Below, one piece after another: positions 13,868-25,590 of a stretch of DNA of 64,000 bases. Each line of letters begins with the position of its first letter. Position 1 is the first letter of the stretch. The DNA is taken from positions 124,001 to 188,000 of the forward strand of contig JAUFSD010000013.1 in NCBI GenBank assembly GCA_033030425.1, read 5' to 3'. The notes under the pieces are model-generated. The model did not search any database. It worked only from the letters and a program-made list of their open reading frames with translations, and was not told the DNA's origin. The translations under genes and the position numbers were made by a program. This DNA is from Verpa conica. Lineage: Eukaryota; Ascomycota; Pezizomycetes; Pezizales; Morchellaceae.

Positions 13868-15109
13868 CTGCATAGCAAATTATTCCGATAACATTGTAAA
13901 TGTAGGTAATTCAGAGCAGTATAGAATATTTGAAGGTATTGTATTGGGGAAAAGAGAAGAGATGATTTTGAAGATGGAAATAAATATAACTAATAAAGAG
14001 AGTATCTTGAGATATATAGGCTTCTTTTTGGCCACTAAGCTAGCCGCTGAATCAGCTGGATATTTTTGGGGATGTTGCGCTCGAGAAGTTTCTTGCTTAG
14101 AGACGTAGGTGATAGATAATGCTAGTCAAAACTCATAACCCATAGAGTCCTGGTAGTGATAATGATAGATGAAAGCGAGGAGAGATCAAGTACAAGATCA
14201 ATAAGGGAAGGGCCAGGAGGAAGAGAGTTGATATTACAGGCACCTTGTTGTAGTAAGGCGGGTGACTAAGTTGAAATATTTTGGAAAGAGCTTGTAATGT
14301 AAGGAGGATGTTCGGAAGAAGCATGGAATTATCAAGAACTGTATAATATGGAGAGATTTCAAGAGAATGGTTTGGTTAATGATGACAATGCCATGTAAGG
14401 CAGAGAGGTAGAGGGACAATAGGCTAATTATTGCATCTTGCCTTAGTAATAGTACTCTACTTATTTTACATGTGCAAGGCTTACGACTAGAGCGGGGTAT
14501 TGCCATATATACCACATGGGCTCATGTAATACTGAGGGGAACAAGAAACAAAACAAGGTCAATAACATGATGAGTTGGATCGAAATATATCTAATCTGCT
14601 CTAATCTCTATTGAAACATGATCTAGTACTCATCGTAAATATGCCTGTAGTAACGCTACCGCCGCATTATGTAAGTGGTATTCTGTGATTTAGTGTTCTG
14701 TAGATTCGTAGAGGTATAATAGAATGCTTTTTTGATGTTACTACATATGTTGAGAGACTACTATTAGTTCTAGGCTTATACTTACGATGAGGATTTCGAT
14801 TTAGTCCCTAGAGGGTAGTAGAACTCTTACTAATCGGCGCCATATATGCACCTTCAGGATCATCTACAAGAATAACATGCGTATCTTTCATCTTCTTTTA
14901 TACGAACTACCACAATCAAGGGTGAAATTCCTCCGTTGCCCCCCGCCCGGACATGCATACCGTCGGAGACGAGCAGCCACACTTTCCATGAACGTAGGCG
15001 GGGGCGGGGTACCGTTTAAGGTCAGTCTTCGGTAAGGTATTGAAGAATATTTGCCCGTAGAAGTTCACCGGACCCCTAATAGTAGCGTTCGCTTGATAGG
15101 ACTTCCAAT
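13868..15109. other. Gene-poor stretch
   Basis: No recognisable gene. Short frames near 14133-14515 (minus) are hydrophobic low-information sequence. Confidence 0.45.
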
Positions 15110-15545
15110 AGGCAAGCCCAGGCAAAGAAAGGCGCTGGCCTAGCCCAGCCCACTTAATGATAGGCCCAGCCCAACTTATCTGATGGGAGCCCAAACAAGC
15201 CCAAGTAGTCCAGGTAAGAACTAATATTGCTCTTATTGCGCTAGCCCCCCCCCCCCCCAAGTAGAGGGGGGGAATCGATACCCTCTATTTCTACCTTAGA
15301 GACAAGCCCCTTCTAATAAATTTTAAGGTTGGCCCAGTTAAAAGTTTAGCCCGGGCAGATATTTCCTACGGCCCGGCCCAGCCCAACTAGAAAAAGCACT
15401 CTTCCGGCGGCGCCCGGGCATGCCTAAATATGGGTTGGCCCATTGGAAGGCCTGTCCCTTGGTCTTGGCCTAAGAGTTGGCCTGGCTCGGACCGAATAGG
15501 GGGGCTGGGCCGATCCGGCAACTAGACAGACCTGGCCTAAGTCAA
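15110..15545. repeat. GC-rich GGCCCAG-type low-complexity tract
   Basis: The motif GGCCCAGCCC and its complement recur many times (for example near 15160, 15330, 15375 and 15505), with a poly-C run at 15245-15258. The surroundings are AT-rich, so this is a sharp compositional island. Open frames inside it reflect composition, not coding. Confidence 0.6.
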
Positions 15546-15737
15546 GATTTTTTCTGTGGTGTATTCTCGGTATTTTAATGTAGGAAGCGGTGGCTAGGTA
15601 TATGAGTATAAGAGTGACTTCTCGATGGTGGTTGAATTCTGTGCAAACCCCGCTGATTCCAGATGACGTCAGCGGGGCACCCGAGCTACATACTATGGTA
15701 AGGTTGCGGCTCTGCGGGTAGGGCTAGCGAGCAGCTA

Positions 15738-15974
15738 CCGCATAATCTAGCGAGACCGACAATCGCGCTAGGAGGTTGAAATAAGAAGTGGCAAAGCACT
15801 TAACTCGCAAAGGAAGTTACTATCCTTAAGTAAGCAAAGAAAAGCGAAGGAGGTATCTCTCTTGGTATAGTAAGTGGCGAAAACAGCTGCTGCTAAACTC
15901 TTCTTAGGAAGATTGTCCAGCCACACTTTGTTTAGACGTCTTAGTGCGATTCTCAGTCTCGCTAGATTTTGTGG
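15738..15974. mobile_element. TA-flanked TIR element (MITE), family 1
   Basis: Terminal inverted repeats begin CCGCATAATCTAGCGAGACC at the left and end GGTCTCGCTAG-like at the right (CAGTCTCGCTAGATTTTGTGG), with TA on both sides (15736-15737, 15975-15976). The right 65 bp recur in inverted orientation at 43450-43515. There is no coding capacity. Non-autonomous Tc1/mariner-like element by its TA target. Confidence 0.7.
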
Positions 15975-16189
15975 TAGGGTATATAGCTACTCAGGTCGGA
16001 CGGTTTAGAGTGCTTGATGTGATTGAGAGCCTTCTACCCCCGCCTATCTAGTATTCTGCCCTCTCGACAGTAACTTATCGATGTTGGCTATGTCATTGTG
16101 ATTCCTGCTACGACGATGGAACCCGGACCGCTTGCTTTATCTAGAGAGAAAGTGTGCACTATTTCTGTCTAATAATAATATATACAATG

Positions 16190-17319
16190 CTAAACCGTGG
16201 AAATCCCCTCACTCTGCTTACGGCAGCTGTTTTTAGAGGTTATTTTGTTCTGTATACAGCGGTCATGCTTCAACGCTACCAGAAGATTACTCAAAAATAT
16301 CGCCACAAACAAAATAAATATCGATAAAACAAGCCCTATTACCGTCATAACTGCCACAAATGAAAACACCCCAAATGCGTACGAAGTTTTCTGCATGCGT
16401 GTATTCTCCGTAATGAACGTTGAGTTAAGCACTGTCTGCATTGCCGCAAGTACCACAGAAACATACGCAAAACTTAGCAACAACCAGCCAAAGTTCTGCT
16501 GAAAGAAAGATGAATATCGTGTGTATTGATAATGGAACCCCCGAGAGTTCCCTAGTACCCGAAAGATCGTATTTAGCCTTGCCATCCGAAGCTCTCCGTA
16601 TATGTATCTCTTATCCACCTGGTCGAGCGAGATATTTGACTGCACCTCCGCTGCAAACTCGCGCCAACTACTCCAGCTGATATCTAAATTAGATGGGAAT
16701 AGACCGGTATCCTTGGCTAAGTGGAAATCACTCTCGTGGCGGATTAGCCGTGTGTAGGATAGTAGGAATCCACAGGCATTTGCATAAAGGGTTGATCCGC
16801 TTTTGTGGGTCTCATGGGAGCATAGATGGCTCCGGAAGAAGCCATGGTGCAGGAGGAACGCTGGTAGAGGCTTAATAAAGATCCGAGATCCGTACCATAC
16901 AAGGTGAAGGTCTGTTTGCTCGGTGATGATGATATCGCGCTCCATAATCTTTTGCCTATGAAGAGGGCGGATATTGTCAGCCCGGCCAGCAAGCCATAGG
17001 TATCTGTGGACTTTGTTTAGTCGAGGGACGGTGAGCTCCCGAATCAGGAAGGATAGTAAAGTGTCGTCTGGCAAAAGGAGGGATAGGAGGGGTTCTGTAG
17101 TAGTGTCTATTGGGTCGGTATTTGGGGTGTCTTTTTCTTGGAAATATTTATTTGAAGAGAACGGGGGGGCTTGTGGGAGCTATCGACACTGGGATTAATA
17201 TAAGGGCATTGATCATAGGGTTATGCACATGTACGTACCTGGCCACCGGAAATTAGGCTCGTTGATGAAGTTGCTATCTCCGGCTTCGCACCGCTACCGG
17301 GAGATAGCAATGATTGCAT
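16190..17319 (-). CDS. DUF6601 multi-pass membrane protein
   Basis: Two exons on the minus strand: 17319-17239 (27 codons, MQSLLSPGSG...) and 17179-16190, with a 58-bp intron (GTACGT donor, CGATAG acceptor) in phase 0, giving 356 aa. The first exon was found by splicing, because the second has no upstream ATG. The family signature is clear: DDTLLSFLIRELTVPRLNK, HRYLWLAG, RPLHRQK, IITEQTDLHLVW and RIFIKPLPAFLL, then YGELRMARLN and YSSFFQQNFGWLL. Two strongly hydrophobic segments lie in the last third, around residues 265-290 and 300-330. DUF6601 proteins are widespread in filamentous ascomycetes and have no assigned function. The gene appears intact. Confidence 0.85.
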
Positions 17320-18289
17320 GATATCTTGTGAGTAATTTCTGGCAGAAAATAGCAGCCCCAGCAACCAGGTATAAAAAATATGCTTAGGGATCTTGTCGCA
17401 TCCCCCTAGAACATAGAGGGACGTTGTATTTGTTTATAAGTAAGGACCTAACTAACACCCTCAGAGTAGCCTCGTGGGTTTAGGAGGGTTGAAGGACACG
17501 TAGTAACCGGCTCCCTGGTGGAGCTCCCATATATCTCTTAGGGTCCATGGTGTATACTGTATATATTGATTTTAGTAATGGTGATAGGTTTAGCGATCGG
17601 GATACTGTAAGTCTTTATGGAAGCCTTGTCACACAGCCAGTAGAACAAGTTTTATATCTCAATCAGTATCGATTGATGAAGGCATCGACGATGCCACCAG
17701 AAGCCAGCACATATATGTTTCTTTACCCCACCAATTACTGCAGATCCACCGTATCACCCGAATGATTTGGTTTATGGCATGGGCTAATGCTGTTGGTCTT
17801 GGATCTGATTGCCTCGTGGTATCCCAGCCCAATTCAATATATGTCCGGCCCAGGCCAGTTCGCCATACCCAAGATCCCCACCAGCGAATTATGGAAATTC
17901 TGGGGTAGACTACCCCACAACACTCGTCTGCACGGTACTCTATTAAGCAGCGCTAATTCAATAGTGATCAATTATGCAATAATCGTACAAAACTGAACCT
18001 GGTACACTCTAAACTGGTATCATAGGACTTTTATAGTCTTATCATGAGGTTGTTAAATCGTTCATATTATAGGATGAGATAATCTATTGATGGGGGCCCT
18101 AGCCTACTACATACTATCCATGTTATTGTTTTTTAGTGAGTGGTAGCCGTAACTTTGCCTATGATCTTTTCCGTTTTTCCAGACTGCTTCTTCACTATAT
18201 CGGCATGGAGTATTCGTAATAGTGAGTTTTGTTTAGCTCGAATACTGATCGCTAACAGCACGCAGAACCTCTGGCAATTATTATCAAAA
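17320..18289. other. Intergenic
   Basis: No recognisable gene. Open frames at 17547-17996 have no supporting motif. Confidence 0.45.
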
Positions 18290-18975
18290 AGCCTATAGTC
18301 TTGCTGCCGCTTCCAGATACGCTGTGCTAAGCCTAGAAGTTAGGAGTAGATCAATTCTAAGGAACATAGCAGCCATACCTTCGTGTCTAATCTCGCTATT
18401 AGTAAATTTTGTGCTGGACTTAAGAGTAGTTAAAAGCTCCCAGCGGGTACCCCCCAGGTCCTCATATTTGGGTTCTGCAAAATCCTCTCGAGGCTTCTCG
18501 CTCACTTGCATCCTTAGATCGGTGTCTAATTTTGTAGGTTTATCTTCGTCACTGTCGTATCGGTCTTCTTGTTCGGAATCAGGAGCTCTCAGTGACTGGT
18601 CCTTGCATATCTCAAATACGCGTTCGATCCGAGGGTCCGTTGCATCTATTACGGGTGTTATATCATCACTAGGCTTCAGTAGTTATTATATTAGAGTAGC
18701 TCAGGAGTTACTTTATCGGGATTTAATGATAGTTGAATACCTCTAGAACGACAAGCGCCCAGTGACCAAGTTTCTAGGTGGTTCTTTTAGCTAAGATATG
18801 TCAGTAGTATACATGGGGGGGGATATAGGTACCTGCGTGACATAATCAATGAATTCATCCGTCCATGACCCGGGAATCTTTTTTAAGCTTTCTGTGAACT
18901 TCTTGACTAGCCCATCCTGAGAGATTCTGTGAGCATTAATTACCGGACTGGGTATATACTTCCATATACCTTTTT
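18290..18975 (-). pseudogene. Unrecognised minus-strand gene, exon remnants
   Basis: Two coding-like blocks read in order on the minus strand. The upstream one (about 18970-18833) gives KYIPSPVINAHRISQDGL then KKFTESLKKIPGSWTDEF, ending IDYVTQ before a GTACCT donor. The downstream one (about 18684-18293) gives DITPVIDATDPRIERVFEI, then an acidic stretch, then RWELLTTLKSSTKFTNSEI and AAMFLRIDLLLTSR to a TAG. The blocks are separated by sequence with stops, which I could not bridge with one clean intron, and upstream of 18975 the frame is closed. The composition and charged-helical character look like real protein. I do not recognise the family. It may be a decayed gene or one with several introns. 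Confidence 0.4.
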
Positions 18976-19211
18976 ATCGTTCGCAGAAGCACCAGTAGGT
19001 CTAATCATTATACGAAACTCTCTTTTCTTCCTTTGGTTTGAAGAGGACATGAGATCTAGAAAAAGGAGTAGAGGGTATATGGAGACAGATTTCCCTAGGT
19101 TTTCTGGTATAAGAGTGAGTGAATGAGGCACGTATACCCATAGTTAAGTTATAAGACACGCTCCCAATAAAATGATACTATAGCCCTGCTTTCGCCCTGG
19201 AGATATCGGTA

Positions 19212-19347
19212 TAGAAATACCCGTAATCCCATGACGTTTTTAGAATGGACTGCTATTGCATGCCATACAAAATTGTAGGCTTGGCGTATTTTTGTATGGT
19301 ATGCAATAGCAGTCCATTCTACAAACGTCATGAGATCACGAGTAGAG
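19212..19347. mobile_element. Hairpin MITE, family 2, copy 1
   Basis: Near-perfect inverted repeats of about 45 bp, core CATGACGTTTTTAGAATGG on the left and its complement at 19310-19332, surround a short loop containing GGCTTGGCGTATTTTT. TA lies at both ends. The loop and the inner arm (CTGCTATTGCAT) recur in the element at 20407-20547. Confidence 0.7.
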
Positions 19348-19774
19348 TATTCGGAAAAAAGGACTGGGAAAGATGAGGTATGAGATTTAGTGTTTTTATT
19401 CGCTCTTTAGGCTTTTGGCAACGATTCTGGTGGTGGGATTGGCCACAATACCTGGTTTCTCAATCTTTTTTTGCCATATGCTGTAAATTTCTGACACATT
19501 TCTCTGTCTTTGCGTACAACAAAAGGAAAGAGATACCTAGGGAGAGTGCATAAAGGTGCAATTCTCGGATCGGGGGTCCCCTATTGGAGGATTCAGTGAG
19601 AAAATTAAAAGTGAACCTGCTACTCTACTCGTAATTGCATGGGATTATTGCATGGTCTCATAAGTTTTGAAAACACCTAGACTGAGAAGGACTTGTGCTT
19701 TGATTTGTTAGACCCCACGGCGTTTCCCTTCCTTCCAATAATCAATAATCATGAAGCATGGGCCTAGTTAGTCG

Positions 19775-19960
19775 TTCCCATCCATTGTCATGCCATGATG
19801 TGGCGCTGAGGCGTAGGTGGCGTTTGTGAGACTTGGCACGCTAGCAGTTACATATATCTTCTCTCATGGCGACAAGAGAAGAGAATCATCATACATTACA
19901 TTCAATTCCTCTTTCAAAGAAATGCCTTTAGTGCCAAGAGAGTTGAGCGTGATCTGACAC
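19775..19960 (-). repeat. Dispersed repeat, copy 1
   Basis: On the minus strand this matches 55770-55965 (plus) over about 190 bp, including ACGCTCAACTCTCTTGGCAC and a CTTCTCT...AGAGAAG hairpin. The two copies are clearly homologous with scattered differences. Confidence 0.6.
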
Positions 19961-20266
19961 CCATGTTGGGGCTGGGCACGAGAGTAGGGCCTAGTCTATT
20001 TTGAAACCGCCGTGGCTACGGTATGCCAATTACAAGCAAGGACAGAATTAGCTTTTTACGAGTCGTACGCCCATGATGTTTTTAGAATGAACTGGGTCAA
20101 CTTGCCATAGGAAATGACTAAATGCATGAGCGCGAGTGCCGTTCCTCGGTCGAATGGTCAATCTAGGATTTAGATAGTAAATATGTAATCAATCATGAAC
20201 GAGTATTTGGTTCCCCTCTTTCCAAAACTTCTTGTGTTTGGCGACGTCCGCTAGAATAACGTAGTA

Positions 20267-20404
20267 TTTAAGAAAATTTGCTCCGCTGCAACAGGGATTA
20301 TAGCTGAGTTGACCAAAGGCAAGCAGTCTTTCTGGTGTCTTGGATGTCAATTATGCAAGTTTTGGTGGGAAGTACCCCGCTGCAGCGGAACAAATGTCCT
20401 TAAA
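20267..20404. mobile_element. TA-flanked MITE, family 3
   Basis: 138 bp with about 30-bp terminal inverted repeats (TTTAAGAAAATTTGCTCCGC at the left, complement of TTTAAGGACATTTGTTCCGC at the right). TA lies at 20265-20266 and 20405-20406. The right TA is also the left TA of the next element. No coding capacity. Confidence 0.7.
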
Positions 20405-20406
20405 TA

Positions 20407-20547
20407 TTACGGTACTCGCAATTGCAAGGCGTTTCTGAACCGGCCTGCTATTGCATAATATACGGAATTATAGACTTGGTACATTTTTATATGCTATGCA
20501 ATAGCAGGCCGGTTTGGAAACATCTTGTAATTACAAGTAGACCGTAG
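20407..20547. mobile_element. Hairpin MITE, family 2, copy 2
   Basis: 141 bp with inverted arms, best preserved at AACCGGCCTGCTATTGCAT and its complement. TA lies at 20405-20406 and 20548-20549. Arm and loop sequences match the 19212 copy (CTGCTATTGCA, GACTTGGTACATTTTT). Inserted directly against the preceding element. Confidence 0.7.
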
Positions 20548-21160
20548 TATCTACACAAAGGGTGTCGCATGCCCTTCACAAAGTAGCTAGCCAAAAGCTC
20601 TCTAGCCCTTTAGTCGTACCCATACCCTTTCACTTCGTTCAGGACATTCAGGCCACTTGAAGGCGATGCCCGCAGGAGAAACCAGCACCCAGTATATACC
20701 AGTAGGGCGTCGAATATCCTAAACTAAACAGAAAGCCAGAAGTTTTGCGCCTTTCCCACACTATAAATCTTCACTTTCTTCAGGGCATTCAGAGAACTGG
20801 GGTCTTTTAATTGGTATCAGGTTCATCGCATAAGAGCACTAAGTGCTACTACACCGTATATAACGGCCATAACCCCTCCTGAAATACCTCTAAAGCTATA
20901 CGTAGGGTAAAAAATCCCTATAAAATTATCAAGACTCCCTGTCAGTATGGCACTCGAATCCTATGCACGTCGGATGCTTGAATGGAGTGGATTTACTCGT
21001 TTCTGTCATACTTTAGGGTAACCATCACCCTTAGCCTATAATTTATAGATAACTAGAGCTCTAGCTTACAGATTCCCTTTTCTGATCTAGATTCTCTGAT
21101 ATAACCTACCTATCAATATCTACTACCCCCGAAAATGTTATAATACCCTCCACATATCTT

Positions 21161-23035
21161 ATGAATGATATTTCATATAAGACTTTACACCAAGACCTCG
21201 TCTGTTACCTCGCGGACCCTACCCGCAACGACCTGCAGGCCGAATATGAGGCTAGTTTAGACATTTTCGAAGAGAGGCCTACCATTCTGGTTTCAAAGCT
21301 TGATGAAGAGCTTCGTGTCACAACCCTCAAGTTCAAGGAGGTCCCGAAGTGGCTTAGGGAGTTGAATGAGGATCCTTCAGGCTTCCCTAAAAAAACCAGG
21401 CTTGGGACGGTCTGGAAAGGAGTTGACATGGCCGAGCGAGACAAATACGGGCGAACCGAGTTCATCAGGGCCGTTATGAACGGCAACATTAAGTACGCTG
21501 AGACCTTGGCAGAGTACGGGGACACCGATGTGAACGCGCGAGGTATGGATGGGAGGACGGCTCTGCACTGGGCAACTGCAAACAAGCTTCCGGAGACTAT
21601 CGAATTCTGCCTCTCTATACCATGGCTTGATACCGGCCTTAAAGGCAGAGACGGCCTCACAGCGTTTGATATGTCATGCGAAAATGAAGACTCCGAAATG
21701 CCAACATTGTTTTATAAAAGCATATTCGAGATGGACAAAAGGGACCCAGAAGGCGCGCTCTTACGGATACTCACAGTTACATCAGAACCGGAAAAAGACA
21801 GACCCGAGTTTCCTGGAGAAGCTTTGTTCGGTCCAGCTGCAGGCGGAAATCAGGCCCTTGTCAACGCCCTTGTCAATAGACGGGTCAACCTTAAGGTAAC
21901 AAACGAGAACCAGGAGACGGCACTACATTTAGCGGCTAGGAATGGTAACAGCTCAATTACCAAAACACTTTTAGTTGCAGGATCGGACATAGAGGCAGTA
22001 GACAAGGAAGGTCAGACAGCCCTACACTGGACGGCGAAGGGGGGGCACCAAACAACTGCGCGGGTGCTACTATCCTACGGAGCCGACAAAGAAGCAAGAG
22101 ACGAGAACGGGCGGACAGCATTACACTGGGCAGCAGAGAATGGGCACGAGGTAACGGGGCAATTACTACTAGCCCAAGGTGCTGATAGAGATGCGAAAGA
22201 TAACGAAGGATGGGCGGCGGCGGACCTAGCAGAAAAGAATAGGCATTCAACGACGGCACAGATACTGAGGAGCCAGGTAGATAGAAGCGCGGAAGATACA
22301 ACACTACACCAAGCGGCCAGGGACGGAGGTCGAGAGACAGTGCAGGTACTATTAGACCGAGGAGTGGACATAGAGGCTACGGATGAGGATGGGTCGACAG
22401 CACTATGTATTGCAGCAAATTGTGGGCACGAAGAGATAGTACGATTACTATTGGACCAGGGTGCCGATATAGGGCAGGAAATACTACTACACCAGGTAGC
22501 ATTTAAGGGCCATGAGAAGGTGGTCGAAGTGCTTCTAACGAACGGAGCGGACATCGAGGCTAGAAACAAGGACCAGGAAACACCACTGTACATAGCAGCC
22601 TGGTGTGGCCATGAGAAGATGGTTGAAGTGCTTCTAACGAACGGAGCGGACATCGAGGCTAGAGACACGAGCCAGGAAACACCACTGCACAGAGCAGCCT
22701 ATTGGGGCTATGAGAAGGTGATTGAAGTGCTTCTAACGAACGGAGCGGACATCGAGGCTAGAAACAAGGACCAGGAAACAGTACTGTACATAGCAGCCTA
22801 TAGGGACCGTAAGAAGGTGGTTGAAGTGCTTCTAGCAAACGGAGCGGACATCGAGGCTGGAAATGAGGACCAGGAGACACCTTTACACCGTGCAGTTAGG
22901 AAGGGGTACGCAGAGATAGTGAAGATGCTCCTAGAGGGGGGGGCGAATACCGGGGCAAGGACTATGTCAGGAGCTACTGCAATTGAACTTGCAAACGGGA
23001 AAGAGGATATTCTGAAAATACTCCTAGGGAATTGA
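21161..23035 (+). CDS. Ankyrin-repeat protein with fungal-specific N terminus
   Basis: Single exon, 624 aa. Residues 1-90 are a non-ankyrin head containing KFKEVPKWLRELNEDPSGFP and RLGTVWKGVD, a block I recognise from a family of ascomycete ankyrin proteins (WxRELNEDPxGFPKxTRxGTxW...). It is followed by RDKYGRTEFIRAVMNGN and a diverged ankyrin region with FYKSIFEMDKRDPEGALLR and LTVTSEPEKDRPEFPG. Regular 33-residue ankyrin units run from about residue 235 to the end, with nearly identical units late in the protein (EVLLTNGADIEARN repeated). Expected role is protein binding; no enzymatic domain is visible. The 3' flank is homologous to that of genes A and B, so the tail of this gene and theirs probably share a recent origin. 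No introns, no disruptions. Confidence 0.85.
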   Translation: MNDISYKTLHQDLVCYLADPTRNDLQAEYEASLDIFEERPTILVSKLDEELRVTTLKFKEVPKWLRELNEDPSGFPKKTRLGTVWKGVDMAERDKYGRTEFIRAVMNGNIKYAETLAEYGDTDVNARGMDGRTALHWATANKLPETIEFCLSIPWLDTGLKGRDGLTAFDMSCENEDSEMPTLFYKSIFEMDKRDPEGALLRILTVTSEPEKDRPEFPGEALFGPAAGGNQALVNALVNRRVNLKVTNENQETALHLAARNGNSSITKTLLVAGSDIEAVDKEGQTALHWTAKGGHQTTARVLLSYGADKEARDENGRTALHWAAENGHEVTGQLLLAQGADRDAKDNEGWAAADLAEKNRHSTTAQILRSQVDRSAEDTTLHQAARDGGRETVQVLLDRGVDIEATDEDGSTALCIAANCGHEEIVRLLLDQGADIGQEILLHQVAFKGHEKVVEVLLTNGADIEARNKDQETPLYIAAWCGHEKMVEVLLTNGADIEARDTSQETPLHRAAYWGYEKVIEVLLTNGADIEARNKDQETVLYIAAYRDRKKVVEVLLANGADIEAGNEDQETPLHRAVRKGYAEIVKMLLEGGANTGARTMSGATAIELANGKEDILKILLGN

Positions 23036-25323
23036 TTGTGAGTATATATAGCGCAACGTCTTTCAACTCGGTAGCTAATAAGTTATAGATTTCACGGGAG
23101 TGAACAGCATCTATTACGCCGAAGGCGGCCATGACATTCATTAGTTTCTTAATTTCTTCACTTCTCATGTTGTCAGAAGTTACAGTTTGTATATAGTTTC
23201 CAGGGCCTACGTCTTTTAGTTTTTATATGGTTAACAGGTTATGTTTCTGGTGCCGCTGATATCACACCCTAAGAGATATAGCATCTAGGTCCTTCCTATT
23301 ACGAGGACATTACCTGTGGTAGCGGCTTAGTAATGGTTTATTCAGGGGGTATACATTTAGACGTCCCCATCTTTTCTTTTTGGGCGCTTTATTCCCGACA
23401 CGGATATAAAGAGTATATTAGATTAACCTAGCCCACATACCACATAACCCCCCAGATTTACATAAAATATCCCACTGTCGTACGTAAAACATATCCCTAC
23501 TTCACACTCTCCTCCAGGCACATTATCCAGCTATCATTCTATTGCTCGCACCCATACTCTCACACCCTTATTTTTCCTCTCACTCGCTTCCCCGCCTACT
23601 CCGGGTTCAAATAATGACATATATCACTCGGTTAGCCCTAGAAAATGGAAGCTTCACTTATATATACAGCAGAGTAAGCATTGCGTCCGCTAGACAGTTT
23701 CGAGGTTAGTATTCCAGAAGTCCTCCGGAGTTGATTAAGCTTGGCTCTATTTAGCTATACGTATCCGTTTTAATTTCCCCCTATATGTAGTTAAATTAAG
23801 CAACACTTTAGTCTTTCACAAATCTATTCAAGCTCTCAAAACTGTAGCTTCACGTAGTTTAGATACAGGCTAGAAAACAAGGCTTGGTCATTTGCCGGAA
23901 CGTTTGGCGTGTAACTCTTCAGTAGGTAGGATCGATATCTGGCTGTTCCAAATCCTACCTCCTAGATATATACACCGCCATTTCTTCCGCTGGGTTTCTT
24001 GAGTAATAGGGTGAGATATTGTATAAGCGACCGGAAGACCTAAGAAAAGAGGGGCGACCGTAAGTATAATCGGGTATCTATAGTATGAGGAAAGGCCGAG
24101 GTCGGTATGCAGGACTATGCGAACTTAAAATCACATGCCACATCTCTTCAGTAGGCGATTTTCATTAGTGACGTAGGACCTATATGTGGACTATATCTAG
24201 GCCATACAGATGAAGTACCGTAGGTGCATATGCACGGGTACATACAAACAAATCTCGGAGGGTGAGATCGGAACATCCAGAGTACCGACGGGTAATTTTA
24301 CAGTGGCTACCTTGGCCGGGTGTTAAAACTTCGCTCCGGTCAATCTATACCCACAGTACTGCTTCGTATGTGTACCGTATTATGCCGACTTATTCCGACA
24401 GCTGGGAGGTGGCCTGGCTTGCCGGCGAAGTGAAAATTAAACTACTTGAGGAAATAGGTATAGTAGAGCGCAGGGCTCAGAGGCGAGGGTTGTGTATATT
24501 CCACCTAGAAGTAGTATCGTATCTGTAAGCTAGGCTTTTGGCACCCGTCCGAATAAGTCGAGATAATACGGTACCGCCCTACAAATGGACCCTGAATGCC
24601 AAGCCTCTATGGCTGTTATCAAGATAAGGATGCGGCTCTGCGGGAGGCCAGAGTTAGTGGTTGGGTGGGGGGCGCGACGATCAACCCCACGATGAGGGTA
24701 ATGGGAGACGAACGTGAGAACCCATGTGCATAGAGTACAGTGAGTTGCTACCGGACGGCGGATCCGGTCTGATGGCGGACAGGGGCCTGACTTGGCGCGG
24801 ACTATCGAAGGGGACAGGACTATAGGAAAGGTACCCTGAATAGGTTCATGCTTTAGAGAGTCAGCCAAAACACGGGAATCAATTTGCAACACTTAACCTT
24901 TATCCCAACCAGTACTCTATCTATAGTCCTGTCAGTACCTAGCGATAGTCCGGTACCCTACTCAGTACCCTCCCGATAGTCCGGTACCTCATAGATAGTC
25001 CGGGGGTGGGTGTCTTAATCAAGGTTCCAGCAAAGGTTCCACCTTTTGGCCGCGATGGCACGGGTGAGGACTGGTATTGCAAACCTTTTCTCCTCGTGAG
25101 CGGAGTGCAGGGTCTGACGGCGACCTCCGTTGGTGCCACAAAGGATCGGCATACAGCACCGCTCTTGGAAAGGGCTGTACAGCCTCTGGTACAATTATTC
25201 TGGAAACAGGGATTATCGAGCAGGGGCTTCTAGCCAATGCTACTGTCCAAACCTTCGTCAAAAACGTAGAAGAGGAATTATCTTACACACCACGTTTCCA
25301 CAATAATTCTACCGAGAGCTGTA
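23036..25323. other. Intergenic, with short repeated motifs
   Basis: The first 130 bp resemble the 3' flanks of genes A and B. The motif GATAGTCCGGTACC recurs at about 24943-24988 with variants nearby. The motif GCGGCTCTGCGGG near 24630 also occurs near 15708, and as GAGGCTCTGCGGG near 54897. No gene recognised. Confidence 0.45.
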
Positions 25324-25590
25324 CTCAGGCGTTTATTAAATACTCGTAGGGAGGTTGCAACCTTAGGCGACACCCAAAATTATGTGTGTGGGAGGTAGTA
25401 GCAACAAAACAACATGAGAAGACAGCAAACACAATCACAATAACAATATAGATTTATTACAGTAGTCCTAGATACTATACATAGCTTATGCCTGGCTTTT
25501 TGTATTATTTTGGGGTTTTTATATAAAAGGATTTTGGTGAGTTTTAGTGCTGTGTCTCTTCTCACTACGAGTATTTAGTAAATGCCTGAG
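25324..25590. mobile_element. 267-bp TA-flanked MITE, family 4, copy 1
   Basis: Terminal inverted repeats of about 28 bp (CTCAGGCGTTTATTAAATAC at the left; the right end is the complement of CTCAGGCATTTACTAAATAC). TA lies at 25322-25323 and 25591-25592. The whole element is present in inverted orientation at 41625-41891 with high identity. A 61-codon frame on the minus strand exists in both copies, but there is no transposase motif. Confidence 0.85.

Noticed and set aside
14916..15260. 114-codon minus-strand frame
   Set aside because: Overlaps the GC-rich GGCCCAG tract; composition-driven.
22075..22668. Long minus-strand frames inside ankyrin genes (also in genes B, C and D)
   Set aside because: Shadows of repetitive ankyrin coding on the plus strand; the Ser/Ala-rich translations merely mirror the 99-bp repeat.
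25380..25565. 61-codon frame conserved in two MITE copies
   Set aside because: Conservation follows from the copies' recent common origin; no transposase signature.
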